Of a stretch of DNA of 64,000 nucleotides, positions 1-11,718 are shown piece by piece. Every line of letters starts with the position of its first letter. The first letter of the stretch is position 1. The notes under the pieces are model-generated. The model made no database searches. It was not told the DNA's origin and saw only the letters and a list, made by a program, of their open reading frames with translations. This stretch comes from Theobroma cacao. Its lineage: Eukaryota > Streptophyta > Magnoliopsida > Malvales > Malvaceae. The stretch covers positions 18,607,691 to 18,671,690 of the forward strand of contig NC_030856.1 in NCBI RefSeq assembly GCF_000208745.1, in the 5' to 3' direction. The translations under genes were made by a program, and so were the position numbers.

Positions 1-299
1 TGTTGGTGCAAGTGGAGTTTCGATGAAATTCAAGGAACCAGCAAAATTAGCTACATGGCGAGCTTTTTAATATACTTTATCTTTAAGACTTATTTCGCCC
101 CCACCATTCGGTATGCAAAGGGGAATAATGCGAATAGTCTTAGGGAAACAATGAAGCTAACGTCTAACTTTATCTTGCACTTAACGAGAGTAAACCGTTA
201 GATACACCTAAGGGTTTACAAAGTTGTTTGGCCTTAAAGCCTACTTTCTACAGCAAGTAGATTATAAGGAATTTGGAAGCTTTTGTAGATGATGGGAAC
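1..299. other. Left flank, nothing recognised
   Basis: No ORF, RNA gene or repeat that I can name. It contains no LRR-like coding on either strand, so it does not visibly continue the receptor-like protein gene that lies beyond the Harbinger element. Confidence 0.5.
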
Positions 300-302
300 T
301 TA

Positions 303-345
303 ACAGCACGTTTGGTTCGCGGAATAGGTAGGAATAGAATAGAAT
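303..345 (+). repeat. Harbinger left terminal inverted repeat
   Basis: Shares GCAYGTTTGGTT and the following GGAAT-rich tract with the right end. The immediate TSD is TTA at 300-302. The left end has one extra base next to the TSD compared with the right end. Confidence 0.8.
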
Positions 346-1363
346 TGCTATTCTGGTGAGAATAAAATAAAATGAGAGTAGAATAAAATAGTTATTACTT
401 TGTTTGGTATGATGAATGGAATAGAGTATGAATAATTATTATGATTTATTGTAGTGTTTGGTTGGTAAAAATAATATTGGAATAAGAAAGGAATAGGTGA
501 TAAAAAGACAAAAATGCCCTTGACCATATTAACAATTATTTTCATAAAAAAAAAATTATCCTTATTATCATTTAAATACACATTTATCTCAAAAGATAAT
601 TATCCATCATAATTATATTTTTTCCCAATTACTAAAAATAATTATTATTTAATCACATATTTTTATAAATAGATAATTATTTAAAAATATAGTTTAATTA
701 TATTATATTTTATCTATAATAATCAATTAAATTTGTGTATAGATTTTTTTTAAGCCAATTCTTCATATATTATGAATCATTTTCATATATTATGAATCAT
801 TTTTTTCTAAAAAAAAATGTAAATTATGTCTTTTGATAGATTAAATACAAATTCACATTACCTTTTAAAAAAAGAAGAAAATCATTTCTTTGAACCCAAC
901 ATTTGGTGCTGCGGAAACATAAATGGCAAATAGAGAAATACTGTGTCTTTCAATTTATTATTTGCATTCCATATCTGGTAAGAAAATGACAATTTACCAT
1001 TTTAACTAAAGCATATTAGCATGGAGATGGTATAAATATTAAAAGAGCCTTGTAATACTAAATGCTTTTTAGATGAAAATATTAGTACATATAATCTACA
1101 AATCATGTCTAGTTCAGAAAAATACACTGACTTTGAAATTAATGGATGAATATTCATCCTATTACACTAACTTACAACATGCATAAAGCAAATAAAGTCG
1201 CTACAATAATATCACCCTTATACAACTACTAACATAACTGTCAATTCAAAAGGATTTTGACTTGTTAATGAAACTCATAATTAGTATCAACATCAAGCAC
1301 AAGTGCCCAAAAGTTACAATATTAGGAACTTACCTTTACAAAAAGTTTTAAATTCATCCAAGC

Positions 1364-2384
1364 TCAACGGTCAGCAAGAAATGTCTTCAGCCATTCAAGT
1401 CTTCGATCAGGATCAATACTAAAAACACAAACATAAGAGTTGGAGATTCTGGAAGTTTAATTGAAGCTAAAACCCTTTCCATCGCTGTCAATCTCTCTAC
1501 TTGACTTAAAATCCCATCCAACTCTTGAGCTTTTTGTTGGATGTTCACCTCTGCCCCAACACTTCTGTTAAACTCAATTCCAGCCTCTTTTATGTTTTCA
1601 CCCAATATCGTTGCAGCAGCAATAATTGATTCAGATGTGATGGGATCACCCATCTCATTTAGCCTTTTCCTCTTCCTTGTTGAAGTTGTGTCACTTCTGG
1701 GAGCTGATGTTTGAGGTTGAATATTGGAGAAATCCTCATCCTCGAAATTATATCCAGCTAGGTTTTCACATTCAATTTCCTCATTGATTGTATCATTACA
1801 GTCCTGCATTTCTTCAAGGATATCTACTGCAGTTTGTGCATCTTTCCCTGTTGCACGATCTCTTGCATAAATTATACTTAGCTCATTGAAGAAGGGAAAA
1901 CTCTTTCTTCTAAAAGGGGCAGCCTCCTTGTGACTCTAATAACAAAAAAAAAAAGACTATTAGTTATATTATTAGTAAGAAACTAATATGAAAATAATTA
2001 AATAACCCAAACTCAAAAACGTACATGTATGTAAGCTTCCCATACTGGATCATCAGCAACAACCATATTCCTTTGATCATCCCACCCAAATCCACTAGTA
2101 TGTGTCCCTTGCACCATATCATATATAATAGCCCATTCTTTTTTCAAAGTCTTTATTCTAGACTCTATGTGGGGCTTCGCCTTCAAGTTTGCATCTGGTA
2201 ATTTTGTTGCAAGCATATTTTCAAGTTCTATTAAATAACCCCCTCTAAACCCAGTGTCAGCATTATATTTCCCTATATTGTGCAAATCAATCAAAGCTGT
2301 AACAAGTGCAACATCTTCATGATGATTCCATTTTCTTTTGGTTCCCTTTGAACTTTGAGAAGCTCGTGCTGAAGATGTGGACAT
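1364..2384 (-). pseudogene. Harbinger-associated Myb/SANT-like protein (ORF1)
   Basis: Two exons join cleanly in phase 0: 2384-2025 (donor GTACGT) and 1935 downward (acceptor TTATTAG). The first exon has the Myb/SANT-like fold of plant Harbinger partners: KRKWNHHEDVALVTALIDLH near residues 16-35, then a KPHIESRIKTLKKEW helix and a GFGWDD...DDPVWEAYI tail. In related systems this protein binds the transposon ends and helps the transposase; that role is family knowledge. The second exon has a basic KRKR run and ends early at 1387. About 15 codons before that stop, another frame reads FSIDPDRRLEWLKTFLAD and stops at 1364, which resembles the family C-terminus, so a one-base indel near 1430 is likely. 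About 302 residues as read. Confidence 0.75.
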
Positions 2385-2643
2385 TGTTTTCTACCATACA
2401 CCAAATATTTAATTATAAAAAATATTATTAAAATGCAAAAAAAAATAAATATATTCAATAATATATTAAAACTACTCAAACTTTATTCACATGATAAAAA
2501 GTACAATATAAACAACACAATTAACAACAACAATTGACAAAACAATAACACGTTAAGAACAAATTTTTAAAAAAGTACAACTTGAACTGGCAAAGGAAAG
2601 AAACCCAGCAATAGTCCTTCAGTATCAATATGCCTAACAAATG

Positions 2644-4049
2644 TCAATCATCATTTTGCCTAGATGCTTGCCATTCATTGAACATCTGATTTGCTAATTC
2701 CATTCTGAAATTACCCCAAACATCAGTAGGATCAATAGTACTTATAAAATCCTCATCAACTGCTATGTTGGTTTCAACATATTCCCCTAAATCCATTTCA
2801 ATAGGGTCAAAACTCATCTCCCTCCTAATAAAATTATGAAGCAAACAACAAGCTATAATAATCCTATTATGTATCCTAATCGGATAAAATGATGGACTCC
2901 TAAGAATACCCCATCTCATTTTCAATAACCCAAAACATCTCTCTATAACATTGCGAGCAGCAGCATGTTTCATATTAAAAAATTCTTCAGGACTGCTTGG
3001 TTCATGGCCTTGACGCCATTCATTCAAATGGTATCGTTGACCCCTATAAGGTGCAAGAAAGCCCTCACAATTTGTATAGCCCGCATCAACTAGATAGTAA
3101 CAACCTATATAAAACAAACTAAATAAGTTATTTCCTTATTTAAGTAGAATAATCATATAGTACATAATTTGAAATACCTTCCCATTATCATAGGAAAGCT
3201 TACCATTAGGCACTTTAAGTCCATTTCTTCTCCTTAGTGCATCTCGAAGAACTCTGCCATCAGCTACAGACCCTTCCCAACCAGGAAGAACAAAGACAAA
3301 TTGCATGTCAGGTGTACATACACCTAACATATTTGTTGCAATATTCCCTTTACGAGTGCGATATCTAGGTTTATCTGCACTTGGCACCTTAACTCTGATG
3401 TATGTCCCATCTAGAGCACCTAAACAATTCTACAAATCGGATGTAATGAATTACTAATAAGTAAACTTATTAATGTCTTGTATATATATAATTACAAAAA
3501 GTTATAAGATCAATAATCTACCTTAAACCACTTCCACCGATTGTCTGTTGAGTTTGTTGGAATGGGCTCAGGTTTTCTAAACAAATGTTCTTGCAATTTC
3601 AAGACTGCAGCCAAAACATTATGAAAGTGCCGACTAATTGACTCACCCGACCTTCTAAAATTTAAACTAATTACTCGATTCTTAACATGATGAGCAATAA
3701 TATGTAAGAATATTGCAACTTGCTCATCTACAAGCATGTTCTTTGTTGACTTCAACCCTCCAATACTTTCTAACATTTCACATAATTTTAAAAAAGTAAC
3801 CCTATTCATCCTAATTTGTGAAATACATGAAATATCATTATCATACACAAGTCGCCTCACATACTCTCGATTTGTAGCAAAATCTAATGCATAAGATCTT
3901 ACTCTTGGCCTATAAGTACATAAAGTCGATGCTGCAGACAATAAGGTCAAGAATGAACTAACAGCACGACAAATCTCCATATAAAATTTAAACATAGCTA
4001 ATAGTCTTTTTCGTCGTTCCGCATCTCTTCTCAAATACAAACGAACCAT
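2644..4049 (-). pseudogene. Harbinger DDE transposase (HARBI1/ALP1-like)
   Basis: Exon 1 is 4049-3522 (helical N-terminal part with GGLKSTKNMLVDEQVAIFLH, then RHFHNVLAAVLKLQ). Exon 2 is 3429-3178 and starts in phase 0 with NCLGALDGTYIRVKVP, where the D of GALDGT is the first catalytic acid. PGWEGSVADGRVLRDA carries the second. Exon 3 covers about 3105-2644 and has YYLVDAGYTN, YRGQRYHLNEW and NVIERCFGLLKMRWGIL, whose E is the third acid. All three catalytic positions are present. The join from exon 2 (donor AAG/GTATTT) to exon 3 (acceptor TATATAG) leaves the frame off by one base, so a small deletion or an unseen splice site is needed. This enzyme cuts and moves the element; plant relatives have also been domesticated, but the inverted repeats argue for a transposon here. 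Confidence 0.85.
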
Positions 4050-6325
4050 GACTGCAAAAAATAAATATTCTAATCTATTTTATTATTTAAGAAAAATATT
4101 AAAGCCATATGGTAAAAAAAAAATAAGTGACATCAAAATCACATTTCAGCCCCATAAGTAAGCCATATGAAAAAATTGTAAAATTTAATAATTGCTGGGT
4201 TAGAGAGACAGACAGGGAAAAAGAGGATTAATGACATTTCTACTTGGCAACCGTTATTAAGTCAACATTCTTTTGGCAATGTCCAACACAAATATTACAA
4301 AAAGTCAAACTAACTATATAAGATATCATCACATAATGAATATAATCATTTTGGAAATGTATATATAAGGTAAGAATATTTATCTCAAAAATTTTAGTTC
4401 CATCGATATTAAATAATAAAAGAGAGGTTTGAAGTTAGGGAAAAGAAGAGCTCTAAAAAGGTACATGATTGGGTCTCTCTTCTTTTTGATTTCTACAATA
4501 ATTTTTGAGATTTGATTTGCAGTTTTCAATATATTATGCAAATGTAGTTAATTCTTTTTTAACTCATGTGGTTTGGCATTATGCAGAGACCTAAAGGATT
4601 GAAGGCCATGGGGAGTATGGAAAGTGATTCAGATTGAAAGAGATGTCCATATATGGCAGCAGCAGAGGCTTTTTCTCTTCTGAATTTTGGGGAATATTTT
4701 TGCATTTGATGTCAATGGGGTTGTTGGAGTTTTGGAGAGAAAAATATAAAAAAGTTAAGGAGTCCCTGCAAGGTTTGTTTTGAACTTTAAATATTTATTT
4801 TAAAATATAAATTATTCATAAACCCTTTTATAATATGCATAAAAATGTACACTGCCTTCAGACCATTTATTAAGACCTATTCATTATAATATTTTTGTGT
4901 TAGATCTACTAAACAATTAATAGGATAATTAAGAATGAATTAAATAAAGACATTGTTTTATATAATAGGATTTTGTTAATGAATAATGTGAGGGCAACTT
5001 TTAGGCTATCAACTTGTGAGATTAAATAATATATTAATTTAGCAAGTAATATATTTACTTAAGAAAAGGCAATATAAGAAAAGGTTTGAAGAAAATGGCA
5101 GTAAAAACCTAGAAAATGGTGTAGGGAAAGGGTCGTGGGTGATGTTTCCAAGGAGGAAACCAGTGGGAAGTTGGGGGTATTGGGATTGTGAGAGAGAGAT
5201 TTGGTGTGTTGGGCATATGGGGCTCCATGTGATCAGAATCACCTAATCACAGACCATTCACTTGTTGCTTTTACACACAACACATTCTTATTATTTTATT
5301 ATTTTTAATACTTTGCATCAAATCCCATATCAAGTACGAAAAGCTTATTATTCAATTTCAAGTACGAAAGTCAATCCAACATTTTTATTTTATTCCAATT
5401 TGAGAACCAAAATGGAGTAAAAGCTTATTCTTCTTTTCTTCCCCCCTTTTGGGCTCACTTCTATGAAGGGTAGAAATTTTAGGTTCTAAATACAATGCTC
5501 TCTCATGTGAATTTGAACGAAAAAGTTTCTATGGCCTAAGTTTATCCTCTTTTCACGGTTCATTTGGCAAAGAAAAACAAAACCAAAAATATTTTTCAAA
5601 ACTATTGAGGGATTGTATTTATAAAAATACTTCTCTTTTCCATGAAATTGTCTTCTTTTTGTAAAAAAAGAAAAACCCATGTGCCGTGTGTACTAATGGG
5701 ACATACAATATGAAAATGAAATGATGCACACATATACAACAGTGACTAATGCCAATCAATTGTCCTCCTTTCATTCAAATTAAGTTCAACTCAACTCCAA
5801 TTAAATAAAAATAGTATAGATCCTCACATTCAAATTAGTGCAAATGTGATTCAGTCACCAAACTTTACAATATCTTTTCACATACTATGCTTTGTACCGA
5901 ATATTCTTCAAAATGAAATAGCAAAAGCACTTCATAAAAGAATCTGACATTAATTCAAAGATTCTTGATTTCTTGCTTGGAAAATAAGCAGCACAGTATC
6001 CTTTAGAACTTAATTTTGTTCTTTCTTTGTGTCTATGCAATGACCAGAGGATTTGCAAGGAAGTTTACAGTGATTTACTAAGCTATTTATTCTAATCTAT
6101 ACAAGGATTTTGTGATACTTATCTAATGCCAGCATGCGGCAAATCAACTAAGGATAAAAGATTTAAGCTATACACTAAGGAGATAGTTGTTCTCATCTCA
6201 TTTTTTAAAACTAGTTAATTTATTCATTAAATTATTTGAAGCAAAATCACAATTAATCACAAAATCACAACAATTAAATAGAAATGTTGTTGCCTGAAGG
6301 ATTTGAAGCAACTACCTCCACTGTG
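4050..6325. other. Non-coding upstream part of Harbinger element
   Basis: AT-rich, with only short ORFs that show no family features. It lies upstream of the minus-strand transposase, so it may contain promoter, leader and intron sequence, but no TATA box or splice pair stands out. A captured host fragment cannot be excluded around 5040-5240, where GC is higher. Confidence 0.4.
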
Positions 6326-6492
6326 GACGGCGGAGAGAGAGGGGCAGACCCACTGGTGAGCGGCTGAGAGAGAGGGGCGACCCACGGGCGAGCGGCTGAG
6401 AGAGAGGGGCGACCCACGGCTGAGAGAGAGGGGCGACCCACGGGCGAGCGGCTGAGAGAGAGGGGCGACCCACGGTTGAGAGAGAGGAAGAT
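6326..6492. repeat. Minisatellite, about five GA/GC-rich units
   Basis: Units built on CGGCTGAGAGAGAGGGGCGA followed by CCCACGGGCGAG, some shortened to begin at the second GGCTGAGAGAG. A looser GAGAGAGG-rich zone follows to about 6680. It lies inside the right part of the Harbinger element and is far more GC-rich than its surroundings. Confidence 0.8.
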
Positions 6493-6902
6493 GACCAGCT
6501 GAGAGAGGAGATGAAGAAGGAGGAAGGATGACTGGCTGAGAGAGGAGATGAACAGGGGGGAAGGGTGGCTGATAGAGGAGAGGAAGACGGTCGGCAGAGA
6601 GAGAATATGATTTTCGGGAAGGGGAAGGTTGAATCTGCTGAGGAAGATGGGGGAAGGAGGAAGAGAGAGAAAAAAAAAGTTTTATAGGGATAAAGTGGTG
6701 ATTTAATTAAACAGTTGAGGGTATTATAGTCAAAATATAATTTAAACTTATTCCCCCGGTCAGAGAATAGATAATACCGGGGGGAGAGCGGGTATTAGCC
6801 ATTCCCACCCCAAAGCCATAGTTGAGGAATTTCTATTCCTCAGAATGCCTATTCCGCCCTCTTGTTTGACAACCAAACAAGGGAAACGGAATGGCATGGG
6901 AA

Positions 6903-6945
6903 TAGAGGGGGAATGGCTTAGCCATTCCCCCAACCAAACATGCAG
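6903..6945 (-). repeat. Harbinger right terminal inverted repeat
   Basis: Ends AACCAAACATGCAG followed by TTA at 6946-6948. A second AACCAAACAAGGG about 65 bp inward suggests a subterminal repeat or an older terminus. Confidence 0.8.
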
Positions 6946-6948
6946 TTA

Positions 6949-7480
6949 GAAATATAGGTGTTCATAGACCAGATTGAGCCTAACCCGGTTGACACCATTA
7001 CATGCCAGACTCGAGCCTAACCCAAGCCCATTCAGACGGACCCGTTTTAGGCTTATTTTAAATTTAATTTTTAACATATTCATTTTTTTATTAATATAGT
7101 AATATCTCATGTTTAAATCGTTCCAAGCGCTGGCCTAAGTCAAGCCGGAGTCGTTGGCCTGGCGCCCAGGTCTACATTGAAATTTTCTCAAATCTCAAAA
7201 ATACTCCCAAATTGCTCTCCCAAATTATAAAAAATTACTCTCAACTTAAAATATTCATTTCAAGAGGAGCAATGTTCTTCAGACTACTGTCAAATTGCAA
7301 TGCTAGAACAGGATTGTGACGAGTGATACTCACATAAATGTTGATATTGTGATAATTCGTTTGGTTTGTCAGGTTTTCTTAATCTTTTCTTGTTTCTATA
7401 GCAAGTCTTTGTTTTTGATTAATCAGAACATAAAAATTGTAAAAAAGTTAAAAAAAATGAAAAGCTTTTAACCAACTCAC
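6949..7480. other. Spacer between Harbinger element and RLP exon 3
   Basis: Contains a degenerate C-rich stretch (AGCCTAACCCRRxx-like words, 6975-7050) and AT-rich DNA. I found no LRR codons after the exon 3 donor, so the fourth exon of the receptor-like protein is not here. Confidence 0.5.
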
Positions 7481-8641
7481 CGAGCATCCTTGGGAAGCCA
7501 TTAACGAAATTCTGACTTAAATCCAATGTCTCCAGGCTTTCAAGAACCGATAGTTCTGCACAGAGAGCTCAGAATGAAAACAAATTTCACTATACATACT
7601 GCAAAGCTAATAAAATTCCACCAAGTACGTACCTTCAACAGGGAAAGATCCTTCCAAGAGATTGCTACGAAGAATCAGATTCTTAAGAGATGTGAGTTTC
7701 CTCAAAGATTGTAGGGTATTATTTCCTAAATTGTTGCAAGTAAGGTCCAATGTCTCCAGCAGCTCTAGCCTCAAGAAGCCTTCAGAACCTACAATAAAGA
7801 TTATTAGGAAAGAATTCAAAACTAATAAGATTAACTCAAGGGAAGGGGAACCAAAAATTAAACTCATCAATCTTTAACTATAAGGTATTAAGATTATAAA
7901 CATTCCAAGTTCAAAAGTATACCTTTTTCCTTTTAATACGGTCCTTTAAGTACGGCTACAAAAACCAATGCCAAGTTTTATGAAGCAAACATACCTTCCT
8001 CTATATTTTTTGGGATTAATTATTATCACAATCAAATTATTCTTTATATACTGCATCTCTGTTACAACGAGCAGAATAAACAAAAGAACAAATTAAATAA
8101 AAATATCTAAAAACTAACATAAAATTAGAATAAATCCGCACACAGTTAGATTTGAATTTAAAATTGAAAAACTTCAGGATGTCTTTATGAAGAGAAGGTC
8201 TCATTGGCAAAAAGCTAACATACCTTGGTTCTGCATCCAACCGTCGATTTCATTGTAAGATAGGTCGAGAGTTCTTAGCTCTTTAAAACGCTGGAATAAG
8301 GAAATGTTCCAAAGCAACGGCTCTGATTTATCATGATTCCAAAAAGATGGTCTAGGACAATAATTCATAGCATATCGCGTTTCATTATAGAGGGAGAGTT
8401 GAATCACGCGTCCTGTGGTGGAGTTGCAGGTGCCTCTCTGCCAAACACAGCAGTCACTCTCTGGGTCATCAACCCATGAAGGGAAGATGAGGTCTGAATG
8501 ATCGCTATGAAATTTATTAGCAAAGGACTTCAAATCTAGCAGACCCAACCTCTCCTCCTCCAAACAAGCTTTCTGCCCACGGATTTGAGACAAAAGGATC
8601 AAATCTAGCAAAAAGAACTTCAGAAGTAAATGCATCTTCAT
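7481..8641 (-). CDS. LRR receptor-like protein, 5' part (exons 1-3)
   Basis: Exon 1 (8641-8224) encodes a signal peptide (MKMHLLLKFFLLDLILLSQI), then the LRR N-terminal cap CLEEERLGLLDLKSF...SDCCVWQRGTCN with its paired cysteines, then a first repeat (LRTLDLSYNEIDGW). Exon 2 (7788-7633, 52 codons) and exon 3 (7555-7481, 25 codons) are LRR repeats (LLETLDLTCNNLG; LESLETLDLSQNFVNGFP). All introns are phase 1 with good GT and AG sites, as in the multi-intron receptor-like proteins related to Arabidopsis RLP13/14/15. Such proteins sit in the plasma membrane and sense extracellular signals in defence or development. Exon 3 ends at a good donor (GTGAGTTGG), yet no later exon is visible down to base 1. 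The gene is either a 5' fragment or has an intron enlarged by the Harbinger insertion and continues off the window. Confidence 0.75.
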
Positions 8642-9174
8642 TTCGGAATGCTAAAATAATGGTGATTAATGGCCGGTACAAAGCCGTTATATAATACAAC
8701 ACAAGAGTAGCTAATTTTAAGAAATAGGGAGAAAGGAGAACTTGACCAAAGTAACGTACGTAAGTAACACGTCGAGGAATTAAGTTTGAAAGCAATGCGT
8801 AATTTTGGGGAAAATGTCACACATGCGATGATGCGAGTAGGACGTTGTCGGAAGCGCGAGAGTTTGCTTTTTAATTATGAAGTAGAATTGGCTATTTTGG
8901 TCAATTTCAGGTTTTGTTCAAGACTTTATATCAAAGGTGGGTGAATTGGTCTTAAATTCATTAATGGACAAGGAAGTTTCCTTAGCCACGTTCAAGTCAA
9001 TTCTACTTACAATCTGTGGCGTCAAGTCTGGAGTAACATTTTCTTTAAATAGAGAAATTAATTGCGGCAAGAATGTTTGGAGGTGGGCCTACTTTTTTAG
9101 AAAAATATTCCACTTCCTCTCTTATTGAAGAAGCTTATCTTATAAATTCTCTTTTGTGCACTCAGTAATCTCTT

Positions 9175-9268
9175 CGCTTTTGTTGTTATAGAGCGGTTAT
9201 TAGAGTTTTCCACAAAATGATCTTTTCGCTCTTATTATTATGGAGCGACTACTAGAGTCTTTCACAAA
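9175..9268. repeat. Two-copy direct repeat, 42 bp
   Basis: Copy 1 is 9175-9216 and copy 2 is 9227-9268. They share a GAGCGRYTAYTAGAG core and a TTYCACAAA tail. Probably an old local duplication. Confidence 0.6.
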
Positions 9269-9429
9269 TTATTACACGTATTACACGTTCCAACGCTCTG
9301 ACCTTAAAACAAGAGAAAATAGTTTTTGGGTTCCTCGACTTACAGAAAAACTTAGGTTCACTCTTGGTTGTATGAAAAAATCAATACATCTGTTTACTAT
9401 TTGTAGACGTATTAGGGATATAGAGATAT

Positions 9430-9550
9430 GATATTATTTTAAATTTAAATAAATTAAATTTAAATATAATTAATCTTTATTTAAATTTAAAAAAATTAAA
9501 TTTAAATATAATAGATACATAATTTTTATTTAAATTTAAATTTATATGCT
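9430..9550. repeat. AAATTTAAAT-rich tract
   Basis: The words AAATTAAATTTAAATATAAT and TTTAAATTTAAA recur three or more times and are self-complementary. Low-complexity DNA with no other signal. Confidence 0.6.
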
Positions 9551-10034
9551 ATGGTAAACGTTTTGTTTAATTATTCAATTAAGAAATATTAGAATAATAT
9601 CCAACATTAATTAATTAAATATTTGTTAATTATTAAAAAATAATTAACAAAGTTGTATGTTGACGCACCACATTTAAATGTAACAAACAGAAAAAAAAGC
9701 AGTCCTAGATAAAAGGATAGTAGAAGGTTGTAATTATCCAAAAGATAAAAAATGATAATAAAAGGTTGCGCATATCTGTTTTCTATGATCGTTTCAGTAA
9801 TGCTTCTCAAGTATTTCGGTGGATTTCAATGAAAAATTAGTTTTTTCAAAAGATATGACTAAATGCCATGCTACTGAAATTTATTTTTTATTTTGGCTAG
9901 TAAAGAGATGTGATTTTATTTACAGCTTTAACGACAGCAAACATTAAAACGGAGTCTTGAAACAGACAACTTTACTGAAGCTCCAGAACTATGAAAATAC
10001 AATCAAATCATGAAGGCGCTGGTAAACCATCTCT

Positions 10035-10390
10035 AGTCATATAACTTCAACCAATGAGGTTGGTGGTTGTCTTAACCAACCATTCTGGCACATCCCCATT
10101 TAGATTGGTTTGCAGCCCAATCCACAGCCAAGTTGGTCTTCTTTCTTAACAAACTGAATTTCTTTTCTGGGACTCTTCTCAACAGTTGATATCAATGTCT
10201 GTTAAAATTGCCTTCAACCTCCATTTCTTCTCGTACTTTCTTTTAACAGCCAGTTGTCCCTTGTTTAATAGCCAAAGCTTCTGTAGCTAGTGGAGAGTCC
10301 ACTGTCACCCTTTGGCTATAAGCAGCATCAAAGTTGATTTTCACCCACCCTTCTTCTGGACAACACCATTTCACTGGAGCTGTACTGTTT
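10035..10390 (-). pseudogene. RNase H-like relic of a non-LTR retroelement
   Basis: On the minus strand one frame reads VKWCCPEEGWVKINFDAAYS, the start of the plant RNase H-like domain found in LINE-type reverse transcriptases (xPPxGWxKINFDGA). It is followed soon after by SPLATEALAIKQG, which matches the later SPxxAEAxA helix with the middle missing. Farther on, after a stop, come VPEKKFSLLRKKTN and AVDWAANQSKWG, like the terminal VPRxxNxAADxLA segment. Stops, indels and an internal deletion make it a dead fragment. No reverse transcriptase is attached. Confidence 0.6.
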
Positions 10391-11061
10391 AATTTCCTCA
10401 TTTCCCCCAGCTACCTTATTGGCATGCTACCTAGATTTCAAATAGCATCTTTTCAATGTTATACTACTGACATTTCCAATAAATTCCTTTCATAATTGAG
10501 AAGCCAAGATAGAGATGTCATGAACTGTAGGAGCAAGTTAATTGAAGCTTCTTAAGGTCCCAATTTGGACGCTATTTTTTTTAGTAATTGTTTTCCACTA
10601 TTCGAAATTTATTAAATTAACTTCTCAAGTTTTGATCATTAAGTGAAAGTGAACTTAAGGTAAAATATTACTCAACTAAGAATTGCAAGTATGCAACCCA
10701 AGAATAATGATTGCTTGTAAAGTGATATCAATTCATTATTCTCATTGTTTATTTGGTTTAAAATATTTTTTACAATGTGTCTTTTATTATTCGAAACAAA
10801 ATAAATAATAAAATGGCAACCAAAGGAATTCTGATGAAAAAAATTTGTTTCTTTATCCCAAACAAATCAAAGGAAAATGGAACCCTAACCCTAAGTCTAA
10901 CCCCTTCATCACGGTAAACCGACAAAGTAGACTAAGAGCACTAAATTAAAATTATTGATTAGACAAATGATGTTTTCAAAATGGAATCTTAACCATGAGT
11001 CCAACGTAATTAATTGGTGTTGCAAATTTCCACAAACTCCAACAAGAAAGGCATAAACATG
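10391..11061. other. Intergenic DNA, no gene seen
   Basis: AT-rich with no ORF of note. A short CCCTAACCCTAAG-like word lies near 10885. Confidence 0.5.
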
Positions 11062-11630
11062 CACTACAAAAATATAGAGTATTACTAACCGAATTTTTCA
11101 TCAAGAATAAATAAGATTTCGTCGGTATTTTACATTTTTGATGAAAATATTAACGGAATTTTTCGTCGACAGTTAATCAAAAATGCTGTCATCGATAATG
11201 GTAAATCTGTTTATGACGGATTATATTGTCAGTACATTAACGATCAAAATTTCTGTCCACCATTCTAATGGGAAAGACTCAAATTTGTTGGCAAGGTAGT
11301 CATTGATGTCAGTTAAAATCGATCGGTAAATTCCGTCGATAATATTACCAACGAAATTTCATCCAATTAGTAGTTTCATCGTTGATTATTGATAGAATCA
11401 ATTCGTCAACAATTTTGTTGGTAAATATCGATGGAATTACCGACAGAGCCAACTATGAAGCTTACAATCAATATCCTTCAACAATGGCAATAATTCTATT
11501 GGTATTCCATTGGTGTTTCGTATGAATTCCGTCGGTGATTTGGTTGGTAATTGATGAAGTCCGTTGTTAGTAGATGAAATCCGTCGGCAATTTTGTTAGT
11601 AATACCTAGAGAGCTGGGTTTTTTTGTGTT
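11062..11630. mobile_element. CACTA-like non-autonomous DNA element
   Basis: The left end begins CACTACAAAAATA, the terminal motif of CACTA (En/Spm) elements. Inside, variants of CCGTCGGTAATT and its complement occur many times in both orientations, as in CACTA subterminal transposase-binding arrays. The right end (TTTTTTTGTGTTTG near 11618-11631) is only a damaged match to the expected TTTTTGTAGTG, and no 3-bp duplication could be confirmed. No coding capacity. Confidence 0.65.
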
Positions 11631-11718
11631 TGGGAATTACATTTTATCTTGTTCGTAATAAAGTTATTATATGATGATGTTATGGATAAAGTAAACATAT
11701 ATATGCATGTAGAAAATA

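Larger units (their letters stand above)
303..6945 (-). mobile_element. PIF/Harbinger DNA transposon, about 6.6 kb, two ORFs
   Basis: The ends are imperfect inverted repeats sharing the core GTTTGGTT: ACAGCACGTTTGGTT at the left, and at the right the complement of CTGCATGTTTGGTT. Both continue into GGAAT-rich subterminal DNA. TTA flanks both ends (300-302 and 6946-6948), the 3-bp target duplication of this superfamily. Inside are the two genes expected of plant Harbinger elements, a Myb/SANT-like protein and a DDE transposase, both on the minus strand. The element is longer than usual because about 2.8 kb of non-coding DNA lies upstream of the transposase. Both ORFs carry at least one probable frame problem, so this copy is likely inactive by itself but recent enough to keep its ends. 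Confidence 0.9.
8642..10034. other. AT-rich intergenic DNA
   Basis: Upstream of the minus-strand receptor-like protein. It holds a 42-bp diverged direct repeat (9175-9216 and 9227-9268, both built on CGCTYTTRTTRTTAT) and an AAATTTAAATT-rich tract at 9430-9550. No coding unit is convincing. Confidence 0.5.

Noticed and set aside
11062..11630. A complete CACTA element
   Set aside because: The right terminus is a poor match and the 3-bp duplication is unconfirmed; kept as CACTA-like only.
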